NCBI GenBank assembly: GCA_016710115.1
Contig: JADJLN010000007.1
Span: forward strand, 124,001 to 188,000
DNA length: 64,000 nt
Direction: 5' to 3'
DNA from: Saprospiraceae bacterium
GTDB taxonomy: Bacteria; Bacteroidota; Bacteroidia; Chitinophagales; Saprospiraceae
In this document: positions 19,016 to 28,633 of the stretch, piece after piece
Layout of the letters: each line of letters opens with the position of its first letter
How positions within the stretch are numbered: position 1 is the first letter of the stretch
Program-made: the position numbers and the translations under genes
The notes under the pieces: generated by a model
The model's database searches: none
What the model was told of the DNA's origin: nothing
What the model saw: only the letters and a program-made list of their open reading frames with translations

Positions 19016-19234
19016 AAATTGTGTCGTCAACTTTTCCTCTTCTGAAGGTCAGCTTGTTGACCTCCGTTGACGATACAAACATCAACATGTTTACATGGGA
19101 AAACAAAAACAAAATTTGCAGATTGTATTTATATTATTTTTATTAACTGTTGTATTGATATTTATTTTAATCTGACTATCAATATATTATGAAATCGTAT
19201 GCCGATATATCGCCATGCATTGTGAAAATAATAG

Positions 19235-19265
19235 AAAAGGTCAGCTCAAATTGAGCTGACCTTTT
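19235..19265. terminator. Terminator of glnN (symmetrical)
   Basis: AAAAGGTCAGCTCAA and TTGAGCTGACCTTTT form a perfect 15-bp stem around a single base, 30 bp past the glnN stop. With A and T runs on both sides it can work in either direction. Confidence 0.8.
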
Positions 19266-19294
19266 CATATAAAAAGTGCAAATCGGGTATCGAT

Positions 19295-21484
19295 CTATCG
19301 GATATACATCATTTCACGATACTTGACCAGCGCCCAATCACGATCATCCACCGTCAACTCCAGATCATCGGCATGTAACCTGATCTGATCCATCACCGGT
19401 TTTACCTCGTGACAATAGATTAAAGCGGCTTTCAAACTGTCTGCTTCTTTATGCGCCTGAAGACGTGCCTTATGCATCTCTTCAATCAACCCATGTATCG
19501 CATTGATATTCTTTGAAATACGCTTGATTGTATCAGTTGAAAATTCCACATGCTTGTTATCGAAGCCGGCTTCTTTCATCTGGACTTTGTTACTGGCCAG
19601 GCGAGTTTGGTAATCCATTGCCGCAGGAAGCACGAAATTCATGCATAATTCCTCCAGCGTAGAGGATTCAATCTCCAGTGTTGTATGGTACTTGTGCAAC
19701 TGTACCTCATAAAAAGCCTTGATCTCCTTTTCTGTAAACACCCCTTCCGTTTCAAATAACCGGATTGTCTCAGGAAGTACATATGCCCCCAACGCCTCTG
19801 GAGTCGTCTTGAAGTTTCCCAGATTTCGCTTAGCCGCTTCTTTTTCCCAGGCTTCACTGTAATTGTCTCCCTCAAAAAGAATCGACTTGGATTGGGTAAT
19901 ATAATCCTTCAAAACCGTCAGAATAGCCGCATCACGTTCTTTCCCTTCGGAAACATGTGAGTCTACTTCCTTTCGGAATGCATTCAGCTGGGCAGCCATA
20001 ATGGTGTTCAGCACAGTCATCGGCCCGCTGCAGTTCTGCTGTGAGCCGACCATCCGCACTTCAAACTTGTTTCCCGTAAACGCGAAGGGTGAGGTCCTGT
20101 TCCGATCCGTATTGTCCATTTCCAGATCCGGGATCTTGCTCAGCAGGTCCAGTACGACCTTGACATCCTCCTTGGTTGTTTCTCCTTTTTCAATCTGCCG
20201 GAAAATATTTGTCATGACTGTCCCAATGAAGACAGACACGATAGCCGGAGGGGCTTCATTGGCGCCCAGACGGTGATCATTGGATGCAGCTGCCACTGAT
20301 GCCCGAACCAGATCCGAGTGCTGGTAAACGGCCATCACCGTATTCACAAAGAAGGTCAGGAAACGGAGATTTTTACCTGGATGTTCACCTGGCGAGAGAA
20401 GGTTTTTTCCTGTGTTCGTAGCCACCGACCAGTTATTGTGTTTCCCACTGCAATTGACACCTGCAAAAGGCTTCTCATGCAACAGGACACGCAAATGGTG
20501 GCGTCGTGCAATTCGATCCATGAGGTCCATCAGCAGCCGATTATGGTCGATGGCCACATTCACTTCTTCAAACATCGGTGCCAACTCGTATTGTGCCGGA
20601 CCAACTTCATTATGGCGGGTACGGACAGGGATACCCAGTTTATGGCATTCAATCTCCAGGTCACGCATGAACCCGAAAACACGTTCCGGAATAGACCCAA
20701 AGTAGTGATCCTCCAATTGCTGTCCTTTGGTTGCCAGTTTGCCAATCAGGGTCCGGCCGGTGAGTAGAAGGTCCGGACGGGCATTGAAGAGCGCCTCGTC
20801 AATCAAAAAGTATTCCTGCTCCCAACCCAGCGTGACAATCACACGTGTGGCTTCTTTGTCAAACCAGTTTACAATGGGCAGGGAGGCATCTTCCAATGCT
20901 GTCTGTGATTTCAGAAGTGGCAATTTAAAGTCCATCGCTTCACCCGAATACGTCACCAGGATGGTCGGGATACACAATGTTTTGCCTTCGCCCACTTCAA
21001 AAATAAATGCGGGTGAGGACGGATCCCAGGCGGTGTAGCCACGCGCTTCAAACGTCGAACGAAGTCCTCCTCCGGGGAAACTTGACCCGTCAGGCTCCTG
21101 TTGAGCAAGTTCCTTTCCTCCAAATTCTTCAATCGCCTTGCCTTGATGATTCAGGGTAAAAAATGAATCATGTTTTTCAGCTGTCTTCCCAGTCCAGGGC
21201 TGAAACCAGTGTGCATAGTGGGAAGCGCCATGTTCCATGGCCCATGTCTTCATCGCACTGGCCACCAGATCGGCTACTTCACGGCTCAGTTTGGCCCCGG
21301 ACTGAATCGCTGCTTTGACACTGAGATAGGCATCTTCAGTGAGGTATTGTTGCATCGATTCATCATTGAATACATTGACGCCGAAATAATCCGAAACCAA
21401 TCCGGTCGGCGTCTCAAAATAGGCCATGTCCGTTTCGTGCCTGTTTAAAATGGTGTCAATTGCATTAAATCTGGAGATACTCAT
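19295..21484 (-). CDS. glnN: Glutamine synthetase type III
   Basis: The protein of 729 residues is the large type III form typical of Bacteroidota, which makes glutamine from glutamate, ammonia and ATP. Features include an N-terminal DYFGVNVFND, WFQPWTGKTAEKHDSF, the ATP/metal-binding GWEQEYFLID and RTRHNEVGPAQYELAPMFEE, NGFAGVNCSGKHNNWS-like FAGVNCSGKHNNWS, and a GSIII C-terminal helical domain ending SSTLEELCMNFVLPAAMDY onward. The frame opens further up to 21556, but MSISRF at 21484 matches family N-termini and lies downstream of a good promoter. It is intact, monocistronic and bounded by a strong terminator. Confidence 0.95.
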   Translation of the reverse strand: MSISRFNAIDTILNRHETDMAYFETPTGLVSDYFGVNVFNDESMQQYLTEDAYLSVKAAIQSGAKLSREVADLVASAMKTWAMEHGASHYAHWFQPWTGKTAEKHDSFFTLNHQGKAIEEFGGKELAQQEPDGSSFPGGGLRSTFEARGYTAWDPSSPAFIFEVGEGKTLCIPTILVTYSGEAMDFKLPLLKSQTALEDASLPIVNWFDKEATRVIVTLGWEQEYFLIDEALFNARPDLLLTGRTLIGKLATKGQQLEDHYFGSIPERVFGFMRDLEIECHKLGIPVRTRHNEVGPAQYELAPMFEEVNVAIDHNRLLMDLMDRIARRHHLRVLLHEKPFAGVNCSGKHNNWSVATNTGKNLLSPGEHPGKNLRFLTFFVNTVMAVYQHSDLVRASVAAASNDHRLGANEAPPAIVSVFIGTVMTNIFRQIEKGETTKEDVKVVLDLLSKIPDLEMDNTDRNRTSPFAFTGNKFEVRMVGSQQNCSGPMTVLNTIMAAQLNAFRKEVDSHVSEGKERDAAILTVLKDYITQSKSILFEGDNYSEAWEKEAAKRNLGNFKTTPEALGAYVLPETIRLFETEGVFTEKEIKAFYEVQLHKYHTTLEIESSTLEELCMNFVLPAAMDYQTRLASNKVQMKEAGFDNKHVEFSTDTIKRISKNINAIHGLIEEMHKARLQAHKEADSLKAALIYCHEVKPVMDQIRLHADDLELTVDDRDWALVKYREMMYIR

Positions 21485-21528
21485 AGCGGGAATTCCATTT
21501 GAGTGAGGGGGTAGGTACGTTTCGACCG

Positions 21529-21536
21529 CAAAGGTA
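21529..21536 (-). promoter_or_regulatory. Promoter of glnN (-7 box with -33 TTG)
   Basis: The minus strand has TACCTTTG, with a TTG 20 nt upstream (about 21557-21559), matching both Bacteroidota promoter elements. The leader to the ATG at 21484 is about 40 nt. Confidence 0.7.
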
Positions 21537-21646
21537 TTAATCTTCCCCCTCTTCAAGGTCTGATCCAGATCGGTTTAGGAATCATTAACCATCCGGTATT
21601 CAGCCAATTCCAAACAGTCAATCAAAAAACAGCGTACTTTCATCCG

Positions 21647-23655
21647 ATGCGATTTTCGGCCATTATCCTTCTGTTTTTTGTTGCCCACTCTCTGGCTAGG
21701 GCACAGACCAATCCTGATGCAGAAGCAATTCAGGAATCATTACTTGAAGGACTATTTGATGACTATACGCTGGATGACGGTGGTGAAATCTCCCCGGAAT
21801 GGCTCCTCCTGCTTGAAGACCTTCTTCAACGACCAATGGATATCAACAAGGCGTCTCCTGGCGACCTGAGCGTTTTCTTCTTTCTCTCAGCCACACAACT
21901 TGAATCCTTCATTCAATACCAGCAGGAATTCGGACCATTGGACGACCCAATGGAGATCCAGGTCATTCCCGGGTTCGATCTCCCCACCGTCCGTCGGATG
22001 TTGCCGTTCATCCGAACCACGCGATCCGCTGAAGATGCCCTGCTGAAACGGAATCATCTCTGGCAAACTGGCAGTCGGGAAGTCACTCTTCGGGTAGAAC
22101 GGTTTTTTGAACCCAAACGCGGGTTTCAAACCACAGAAGACGGTGCTCCTCCACCCTACGAAGGTGATGCCACTCGTTTCCTGGGACGGGTGAGATATTT
22201 TTCCGGCAATCGGGTTTCCTATGGGATCACGTTTGAAAAAGATGCTGGAGAATCCATGTTTGGAAAGAGCAATCCCCAAGGGTTTGACTTTCTCTCGGGC
22301 ATGTATATCTCCGCAAACCCGAAACATTGCGAACAGCTTGCGCTGGGTGATTTTGGCATTCGCCTCGGCCAGGGATTGTTGATCAGCACAGGATTCAGCT
22401 CTGGTAAATCAGCGGCAGTCACCCTGATCAAGCGGAACAGCCGACCCCTGTTCCCCCAGAACGGCTGGCAGGAAAGCCGTTTCTTTCGGGGAGGTGCAAT
22501 GGAATGGGCCCTCACTGATCGGTTGCATCTGCTGGGCTTCTTTTCCATCCGAAACAGAGATGCCAATGCGATCCTTGTGGATAGTACGGATGGCGAAATC
22601 CCTTTGCTGGTCAGTTCGATTCAACAATCTGGACTTCATCGGACAGCGAGTGAAATCGAGGATGAGGGTTTGTTCCGAGAAATTGGCGGGGGTATGCGGC
22701 TATCCTATCGGAACAAGTCACTGGACCTGGGCGTCAATGGCATTCACTTTGAATACGATCCGCCTTATCAGCAGGGATTGTCTACCTATAATGCCGATCG
22801 GTTTTCTGGCCGCAGGCTCCAGGCTGCCAGCGTCGATAGGCCCTGACTTCAGGATGGATGTTCAGCCCAGACAAACGGCTTCAGGTTTCTCTGTTGGGAC
22901 GATATTTTCCAGGATTACTGGACACTATGGTCAGCACCTTTTCTGAATCGACCTTGCCCGTCAATGAATCCGGGGTCTATATCGGGCTGGACCTCAAACC
23001 CGCCTATGGGTGGAAGGTTTCCGCGTTCATTGATCTATGGTCCCATCCCTGGTTGACATTTCAAAGCGATTCTCCGGTCAAAGGAAGAGAACAGCTGATG
23101 CGGGTCAGTTATGAAAAGCGTCGTCAATGGTCGGTTTACATCCAATTCAGACGAAAAGGAAGAACAGTTGACCAGGCGGGGGATGTCCAATCGGTATCTG
23201 ATCAGGTACCAACCTTTCGGCAACAATTGCGTATGCAATGGCAATTTGATGTCAATCGTGTCATGAGTTTCCGAACGAGAATGGAATGGACCCAGGCTGA
23301 TGCTGGCCAGGGTATTGAAAATGGCTATCTCATTGCTCAGGATTTCATCTACAAACCGGTAGGCAGCAGACTGAGTGGAACCATGCGCTTTGCTCTTTTC
23401 CAATCAGACGGTTACGCCAGTCGGATGTATATGTACGAAAATGACCTCCTTTATGCATTTTCTCTCCGACCATATTATGATCATGGGCAGCGGTTCTACA
23501 TCAACCTGCGGTACAAACCATGGAATCCATTGACTGTAGAAGGTCGATTTGAACTTTATCAGCTCTTTAACCGGGAAACCATCGGCAGTGGATTGGAGGA
23601 AATCAATGGTCCTGTGCGTACCGGCATGAAAGTGCAGATCAGGTACCTATTCTGA
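21647..23655 (+). CDS. Exported helix-hairpin-helix protein with barrel-like C-terminus (one frameshift)
   Basis: The signal peptide MRFSAIILLFFVAHSLARAQ is followed by a ComEA-like helix-hairpin-helix stretch (MDINKASPGDLSVFFFLSATQ, then FGPLDDPMEIQVIPGFD) and a long beta-rich region of alternating strands ending in Phe (GMKVQIRYLF), as in outer-membrane beta-barrels. This architecture, about 670 residues here, recurs in Bacteroidota and has no assigned function. One base is missing near 22838 in the tract after ASVD; the second half (ALTSGWMFSPDKRLQV onward) continues in the next frame. The last 9 bp overlap the convergent namZ gene. Confidence 0.78.
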
Positions 23656-24876
23656 TTCGGGGTATAAAAGGTACTTCCGACGGATTTTCCGAAAGGATTC
23701 CAGGCCAACTGTCCAGGTTGTCCGGATCTGGTCAGCGGACAATCCCTGACTGATCTGCATGCGGAGGATATCACTTCCGGCAAGCTTGTCGAGGTAGTTG
23801 GTCTTCAGAAAAAACAATTCCGTTTCGGGCAGGGCTGAATACGCCTGGATCAGATAGTTCAAATCGATCTTTGCTTCGCGATAGATCGAGCCCGGTGATC
23901 GACCGGTCAGGTCCCAACCCCTGCATTGCTGGTTTACTTGAGGTGGATTGGTCGATTCTGGTCGGGGAACCGGGACAAAATAGGTATCACCTTCCCTGGC
24001 GGAGGGATGGCCGATCACTTGAAAGGGGTAATCCGTTCCACGGCCAATACTGTAAGATGTGCCTTCAAAAAAACACAGGGATGGATAGAGGTAAACCGAC
24101 AGCATATTTGGCAGATTCGGAGATGGCCGCTCAGGCAGTTGATAGGGTTTGGTCCGATCATAATTCGCTACAGGAATCACGGTCAGATCGCATTGTCTGC
24201 CGCCATCAAGCCAACTCTCACCATTGATCATTTTGGCATACTCCCCAATGGTCATGCCATAGACCAGCGGAACAGGGTGCATTCCGACAAAGGAATGGAA
24301 TGCTGTATCCAGTACCGGGCCATCGATATAATGACCATTCGGGTTGGGTCTGTCCAGGACGATGACAGGGATGCCTTTTTCAGCTGCTGCTTCGAGTATG
24401 AAATGCAATGTTGACAGATAGGTATAACACCGAACACCCACATCCTGAATATCAAAGAGGATTAAATCCAGACCGGCCAGATCTGTCTGTTCCGGTTTTT
24501 TTCTCTTGCCATGGAGTGAAATCACTTCCAGTTTGGTCACAGGGTCCTGTTTGTTGCCAAAGAACTGACCATCGGGCAGGTCGCCTCGAAATCCGTGTTC
24601 CGGTGCAAACAGTCTGGCTGGTTTCAATCCCGCCCGGATCAGTGTATCCACCAGATGTGTAAATCCGATGGTTGAGGTATGATTACAAACCAATCCGAAG
24701 TTTTTACCCTCCAACGCCGAAAAGTAAAGCTCTGTTTGCCAGGCTCCGGGGCGAACGGTGACAGCCTTTCCTTCTGTATGCCCGCCCGTTGGAGGAACAG
24801 CAGGGTGGCAACCGGTCATGGCCGGAAAGCACGACACCATCAGGAAGAAACAGAGGATCTGAAGAGATTGAATCAT
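23647..24876 (-). CDS. DUF1343 lipoprotein, NamZ-type exo-N-acetylmuramidase
   Basis: This is an intact protein of about 409 residues with a lipoprotein signal (Cys23 after PAMTG). The DUF1343 fold is recognisable from GLVCNHTSTI, LFAPEHGFRGDLPDG, VISLHGKRKKP, LILFDIQDVGVRCYTYLSTL, VIVLDRPNPNG, and the C-terminal FEGTSYSIGRGTDYPFQVIG. Characterised members release N-acetylmuramate from the ends of peptidoglycan glycans, a cell-wall recycling activity. The open frame extends to 24915 but would then overlap the next gene's start; the Met at 24876 directly precedes the hydrophobic signal. It is divergent from the exonuclease gene with 20 bp between starts. Confidence 0.88.
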   Translation of the reverse strand: MIQSLQILCFFLMVSCFPAMTGCHPAVPPTGGHTEGKAVTVRPGAWQTELYFSALEGKNFGLVCNHTSTIGFTHLVDTLIRAGLKPARLFAPEHGFRGDLPDGQFFGNKQDPVTKLEVISLHGKRKKPEQTDLAGLDLILFDIQDVGVRCYTYLSTLHFILEAAAEKGIPVIVLDRPNPNGHYIDGPVLDTAFHSFVGMHPVPLVYGMTIGEYAKMINGESWLDGGRQCDLTVIPVANYDRTKPYQLPERPSPNLPNMLSVYLYPSLCFFEGTSYSIGRGTDYPFQVIGHPSAREGDTYFVPVPRPESTNPPQVNQQCRGWDLTGRSPGSIYREAKIDLNYLIQAYSALPETELFFLKTNYLDKLAGSDILRMQISQGLSADQIRTTWTVGLESFRKIRRKYLLYPESE

Positions 24877-24896
24877 TCGGGGTATTTTGGGCAGGC

Positions 24897-26398
24897 ATGA
24901 GTCGGACATCCTCACTTCGCTATGCAGTCGTCGACCTGGAAACTACAGGAGGGCGACCTGATCGCGACAAAATTACCGAAATCGCCATTGTCATACACAA
25001 TGGTGCGAAATCATAGAGACCTTCTCCTCCCTGATTAACCCGGGTGTGACTATTCCGCCCATGATCACCTCGATCACCGGCATCACACAGGAAATGGTTG
25101 ATGATGCTCCCCCCTTTTATGAGGTCGCCAAACAGGTGGCAATGATGACAGAACATTGTGTGTTTGTCGCTCATAATGTTCGATTTGATTATCAGTTCCT
25201 CCGGGAAGCTTTTTCAGATCTGGGCTTCACATATACCCGGCCGCATATCTGCACTGTAAAAATGACCCGCAAGGCCTTTCCCGGATTACCTTCATACAGT
25301 CTGGGCAACCTGATCCGGCATTTTGGCATTTCGGTCAAATCCCGACACCGGGCATTGGATGATGCTCTGGCTACTGCAAAACTGCTGGAAATGATCCTGG
25401 CTGAAGAGCAGGATGGACTCCTGTCCAGCGTTACGCGATTGACCCGATCGCAACAACCTCCCGAACATCTTCCGCAGGACCTGTACGATCGCGTTCCAGA
25501 TGCCTGCGGGATCTATTATTTCTACAATCAGCTTCGGGAAGTAATCTATGTGGGCAAGAGTAAACATATCCGCCAACGATTGAAGGAACACCTCCGCGCC
25601 ATTAATGGCAAGGCCGCCCGTCTGGACCGGGATATTGCAGATATCGATTGGGTCATTACGGGTAGTGAATTGTATGCGGCCGTCCTGGAATCCTATGAGA
25701 TCCGTCGATTGATGCCAGCGATTAATAAAACACAACGAAATCGCCATTTCCCTGCTGCAATTTATCAAACCACCCCCACAAGTGGGTATATCCGTTTCAA
25801 AGTGGGTCCGACGAAGGACACAGACGGGTTGGTCAATGTCTATCCTTCCAGTCGGGCAGCCCGTTCAGTGCTGGAAGGAGCTGTGGATCGATTCGGTTTG
25901 TGCTGGCATCTGACGTTGGAAAATAAACCGGGTACTCCTTGTTATAAACACCATCTCGGAACCTGTCTGGGTGCCTGTGTGCGGGAGGAGTCACCGGATT
26001 CTTACAACGAACGGATTTCATTGGCAGCTGCAGCACTTGGTTCTGAATTGGAAGGCAGCTTTCTATTGATCGATAAAGGACCGGATCCAACAACAAGGAC
26101 ATGTATTCAGGTTGAACAGGGTTCTTTTTGCGCCATGGGAATGGTCTCTTTTGACAGCCCACTCCAGTATGATGAATTGGCGGATCAGTTAAAACCATAT
26201 CCTGACCATGCTGAAATCCGGCGACTGATCCGGCAGTTTATGGTCAGGCAACCATTCAGCGCATCCCGCGACCTTGATGAAGGGGTCAGAGGATCAGATT
26301 ATGGGACTGAAGCAACTCCTTCATTTCCAACTGATACTCGTGGGCAACTTCTGCTGCCTTCTCTGCGAAGTCAATCTCTGGTGAAGCATATAAAATAG
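24897..26398 (+). CDS. DnaQ-like 3'-5' exonuclease fused to a GIY-YIG (UvrC/Cho-like) nuclease (one frameshift)
   Basis: The N-terminus (YAVVDLETTGG, HNVRFDYQFL, HRALDDALATAKL) is a DEDD exonuclease like the Pol III epsilon subunit. After about residue 195 a GIY-YIG domain follows (DACGIYYFYNQLREVIYVGKSKHIRQRL) with a C-terminal extension containing CYKHHLGTCLGAC, as in UvrC. The combination is known in several phyla and is usually annotated as DNA polymerase III subunit epsilon or Cho-like; a repair role is likely. One A is missing near 25010 in a run, giving NGAKIIETFSSLINPG when restored. The last 113 bp overlap pyrF on the other strand, so the true C-terminus may be nearer 26,280. Confidence 0.85.
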
Positions 26399-27098
26399 CT
26401 CTGGACACATTTGCCAATATGCCACATTTGCTGTTGAATCCATGATCGGCAACTGCTTTCAGGCTTCCGTTTTGAGCACCGAAACCAGGCACTAAGAGGG
26501 AAATGTTCTGGGGCAATTTCACGGACCCGGCGGAAATCATGGGGATGTGTCCCCCAACAACAAACATCAAATGATCCGCATCGCTAGCCGACATACACGA
26601 CTCCATGACATATTCCCAGAGAAACCCACCTTGAGAAAGGGGCAGCCGCTGGAAGTCATTGCTGCCAGGATTCGATGTCAAGGCAAGGGAAATGGTCCAC
26701 TTATCTGGATATGCAAGGAAGGGCGACAATGATTCGACACCCATATATGGTGAAACAGTAATGGCATCGCAACCCATTTGCTCAAACACAGCAGTCGCGT
26801 AAGCCTTGGCCGTATTGCCAATATCGCCACGCTTGGCATCACCGATGATCAATTGGTCATCCGGGATAAATCGGATAGTTTCCAAGAGAACCTGTGCTCC
26901 TTCAGGCCCCAATGCTTCAAAAAAGGCAAAGTTGGGTTTGTAGGCGACACAATACGCTGACGTGGATTGAATGACTTCTTTCAGGAAGAGTAGGACCCCT
27001 TCTGGATCCCCGGTGATATGGGCAGGAAGACGGTTTGGATCCGGATCCAGACCGACACAGGAAAGATTCTTTACGCTGGATGGATTGAAAAAGCTCAT
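26286..27098 (-). CDS. pyrF: Orotidine 5'-phosphate decarboxylase
   Basis: The protein (270 residues) is the longer type of OMP decarboxylase. It has CVGLDPDPNRLP at the N-terminus, YKPNFAFFEALGPEG, the catalytic IIGDAKRGDIGNTAKAYA, TVSPYMG, and the phosphate-binding LVPGFGAQNG. It converts OMP to UMP, the last step of de novo pyrimidine synthesis. It lies 27 nt after nfu and looks co-transcribed with mrp and nfu. Other pyrimidine genes in the window are pyrR and pyrB at 58-59.7 kb. Confidence 0.95.
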   Translation of the reverse strand: MSFFNPSSVKNLSCVGLDPDPNRLPAHITGDPEGVLLFLKEVIQSTSAYCVAYKPNFAFFEALGPEGAQVLLETIRFIPDDQLIIGDAKRGDIGNTAKAYATAVFEQMGCDAITVSPYMGVESLSPFLAYPDKWTISLALTSNPGSNDFQRLPLSQGGFLWEYVMESCMSASDADHLMFVVGGHIPMISAGSVKLPQNISLLVPGFGAQNGSLKAVADHGFNSKCGILANVSRAILYASPEIDFAEKAAEVAHEYQLEMKELLQSHNLIL

Positions 27099-27125
27099 CC
27101 CGTTGGGAATGTCCGTTTACCATAC

Positions 27126-27395
27126 TCAACTTAATCCATTTACTGCAACGACCCGAATGATTTCCGGCACTTTGGCACGCACAGCTTGTTCAACTCCTGC
27201 CCGCATGGTCATTGTGGACATATTGCAGGATTCGCACGTGCCCATCCACCTGATGCGCAATTCATGTTGTTCGGTGATCTCTACGATCTCGATATTCCCT
27301 CCATCTCCCTGAAGATGCGGCCGAATATCATCCAGAGCCTGATCGACTCGCTGATAGAGGGTATGTTCGGTAGTTTCTGTCATGTCCTGTGTCAA
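27126..27395 (-). CDS. NifU C-terminal-domain (Nfu) iron-sulfur scaffold
   Basis: This is an 89-residue single-domain protein with IRPHLQGDGGNIEIVEI and the cluster-binding CESCNMSTMTMRAGVEQ. Nfu proteins carry a 4Fe-4S cluster between subunits and hand it to target enzymes. It sits directly after mrp, another Fe-S cluster carrier, which supports a joint role in cluster delivery. Starts at 27395 or at the second Met (27383) are both possible. Confidence 0.92.
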   Translation of the reverse strand: MTQDMTETTEHTLYQRVDQALDDIRPHLQGDGGNIEIVEITEQHELRIRWMGTCESCNMSTMTMRAGVEQAVRAKVPEIIRVVAVNGLS

Positions 27396-27428
27396 TTCGA
27401 AATGTCAACAAAAAGATGGGTAAAAAGA

Positions 27429-28525
27429 TCAGGACTGCACCTGGACCCGGTTGGTCGGTTCTCGCTGTTCATGCCGTAAGGCGACCTGTTTGATGGTCTC
27501 TTCTGCGATCTTCATAAAATAAGGCCTTGCCGGGGACGTAAGTTCGAGTACGGCAGGTTTGCCCGCATCTCCGGATTCCCGAATGGACTGGATCAACGGT
27601 AATTGTCCCAGGAGGACCGACTCTGCTTTCAATGCCAGTTTTTTTCCGCCTCCTTCACCAAAAAGGAAATATTTATTGTCGGGCAGTTCCGCAGGTGTAA
27701 ACCAGGACATATTCTCTACAATCCCCAAAATAGGCACTTGTACATTGGGCAGGAGAAACATATTCATTGCCTTGATCGCATCTGCCAGAGCAACATCCTG
27801 AGGAGTGGTCACCATAATTGCACCTGTTACTGGAACAGTCTGGACCAATGTCAACTGCACATCGCCTGTTCCTGGGGGAAGGTCGACAACAAGATAATCC
27901 AACTCAGGCCAATTGCATTCCGGAAAAACTGCTTGATAATCCCGGCCAAACGAGGCCCTCTCAGCACAACAGCCTGCTCCGGATCGACCACATTACCTAT
28001 AGAAATCACAGGAACTCCATATGCTTCCAATGGAATGATCCGGGGAGAGCCGTACAGTTCTTCCACTCTCGGTCGTTGACCCACGAGGTGCAACATCGTC
28101 GGCAGGGACGGTCCATATACGTCGGCATCCAGGAGGCCGACCCTGGCTCCGAGAGCTTTTAATCCAAGGGCAAGATTCACTGCTACAGTCGATTTGCCTA
28201 CGCCTCCTTTTCCGGAGGCGACGGCAATGATATTTTTTACCTGGGCCAATGGATTCACATCCGGTGTGGGAACATCACCACCGATCTGGACGACATGGAT
28301 ATGTACATCTGCTCCTGGCATATGCTCCTGGATCAGACTTTGGCACAAAAAGTTGAGATCACTTTTGTGCGGGGCATGTCCAGGAGTGATCTTGAGCGTG
28401 AATCGAATCGTGCTTCCTTCAATGACCAGGTCCTGGATCATTTTCATTTTCGTGATCGGTTGGCCACTTTTCGGGTCCATTACACGATCCAGGATAGAGA
28501 TAACTTGTTCTGAGGTCCATTCCAT
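27429..28525 (-). CDS. Mrp/NBP35 family Fe-S cluster carrier ATPase (one frameshift)
   Basis: Restored, this is a 365-residue Mrp/ApbC-type protein: an N-terminal DUF59/MIP18-like domain (residues 1-90), a deviant Walker A VASGKGGVGKST, DADVYGPSLPTML, then DYLVVDLPPGTGDVQLTL and GIVENMSWF. One T is missing near 27917 (FFRNCNWPELDYL is the joined reading). These P-loop proteins bind and transfer 4Fe-4S clusters. The usual C-terminal CxxC pair is not obvious: the expected region reads NMSWFTPAELPDNKYFLFG, lacking Cys, as in some relatives. The start at 28525 (MEWTSEQV) is preferred to 28549. It leads an mrp-nfu-pyrF operon. Confidence 0.9.
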
Positions 28526-28618
28526 GGGTACAAAACAACGGTTTTTCAATCAGGTTTTCGAATCCGGACCGAGAAAAGACGCATTCATATCCGCCTGTCA
28601 CCTGCAGGACATTTTACC

Positions 28619-28626
28619 TACTTTTG
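28619..28626 (+). promoter_or_regulatory. Bacteroidota -7 promoter box for the ribF-GT2 gene
   Basis: TACTTTTG matches TAnnTTTG and lies only 7 nt before the ATG at 28634, again implying a leaderless or nearly leaderless mRNA. Confidence 0.55.
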
Positions 28627-28633
28627 CACCGCC

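Larger units (their letters stand above)
18719..19294. other. Non-coding region with hairpin-associated repeats
   Basis: No supported gene lies in these 576 bp between the kinase-family gene and glnN, which converge on it. The left half holds a terminator and three copies of a short repeat, each just downstream of a hairpin. The middle (about 19,085-19,230) is strikingly AT-rich with no recognised feature. The right end holds a terminator. A leftward frame (18828-19112) exists only because the repeat happens to read ICSWDYNLL twice and is not considered a gene. Confidence 0.7.

Noticed and set aside
18828..19112. A leftward 94-codon reading frame across the repeats
   Set aside because: Its only regularity (ICSWDYNLL twice) comes from the nucleotide repeat. 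It spans hairpins and a composition change and has no promoter box or recognisable domain.
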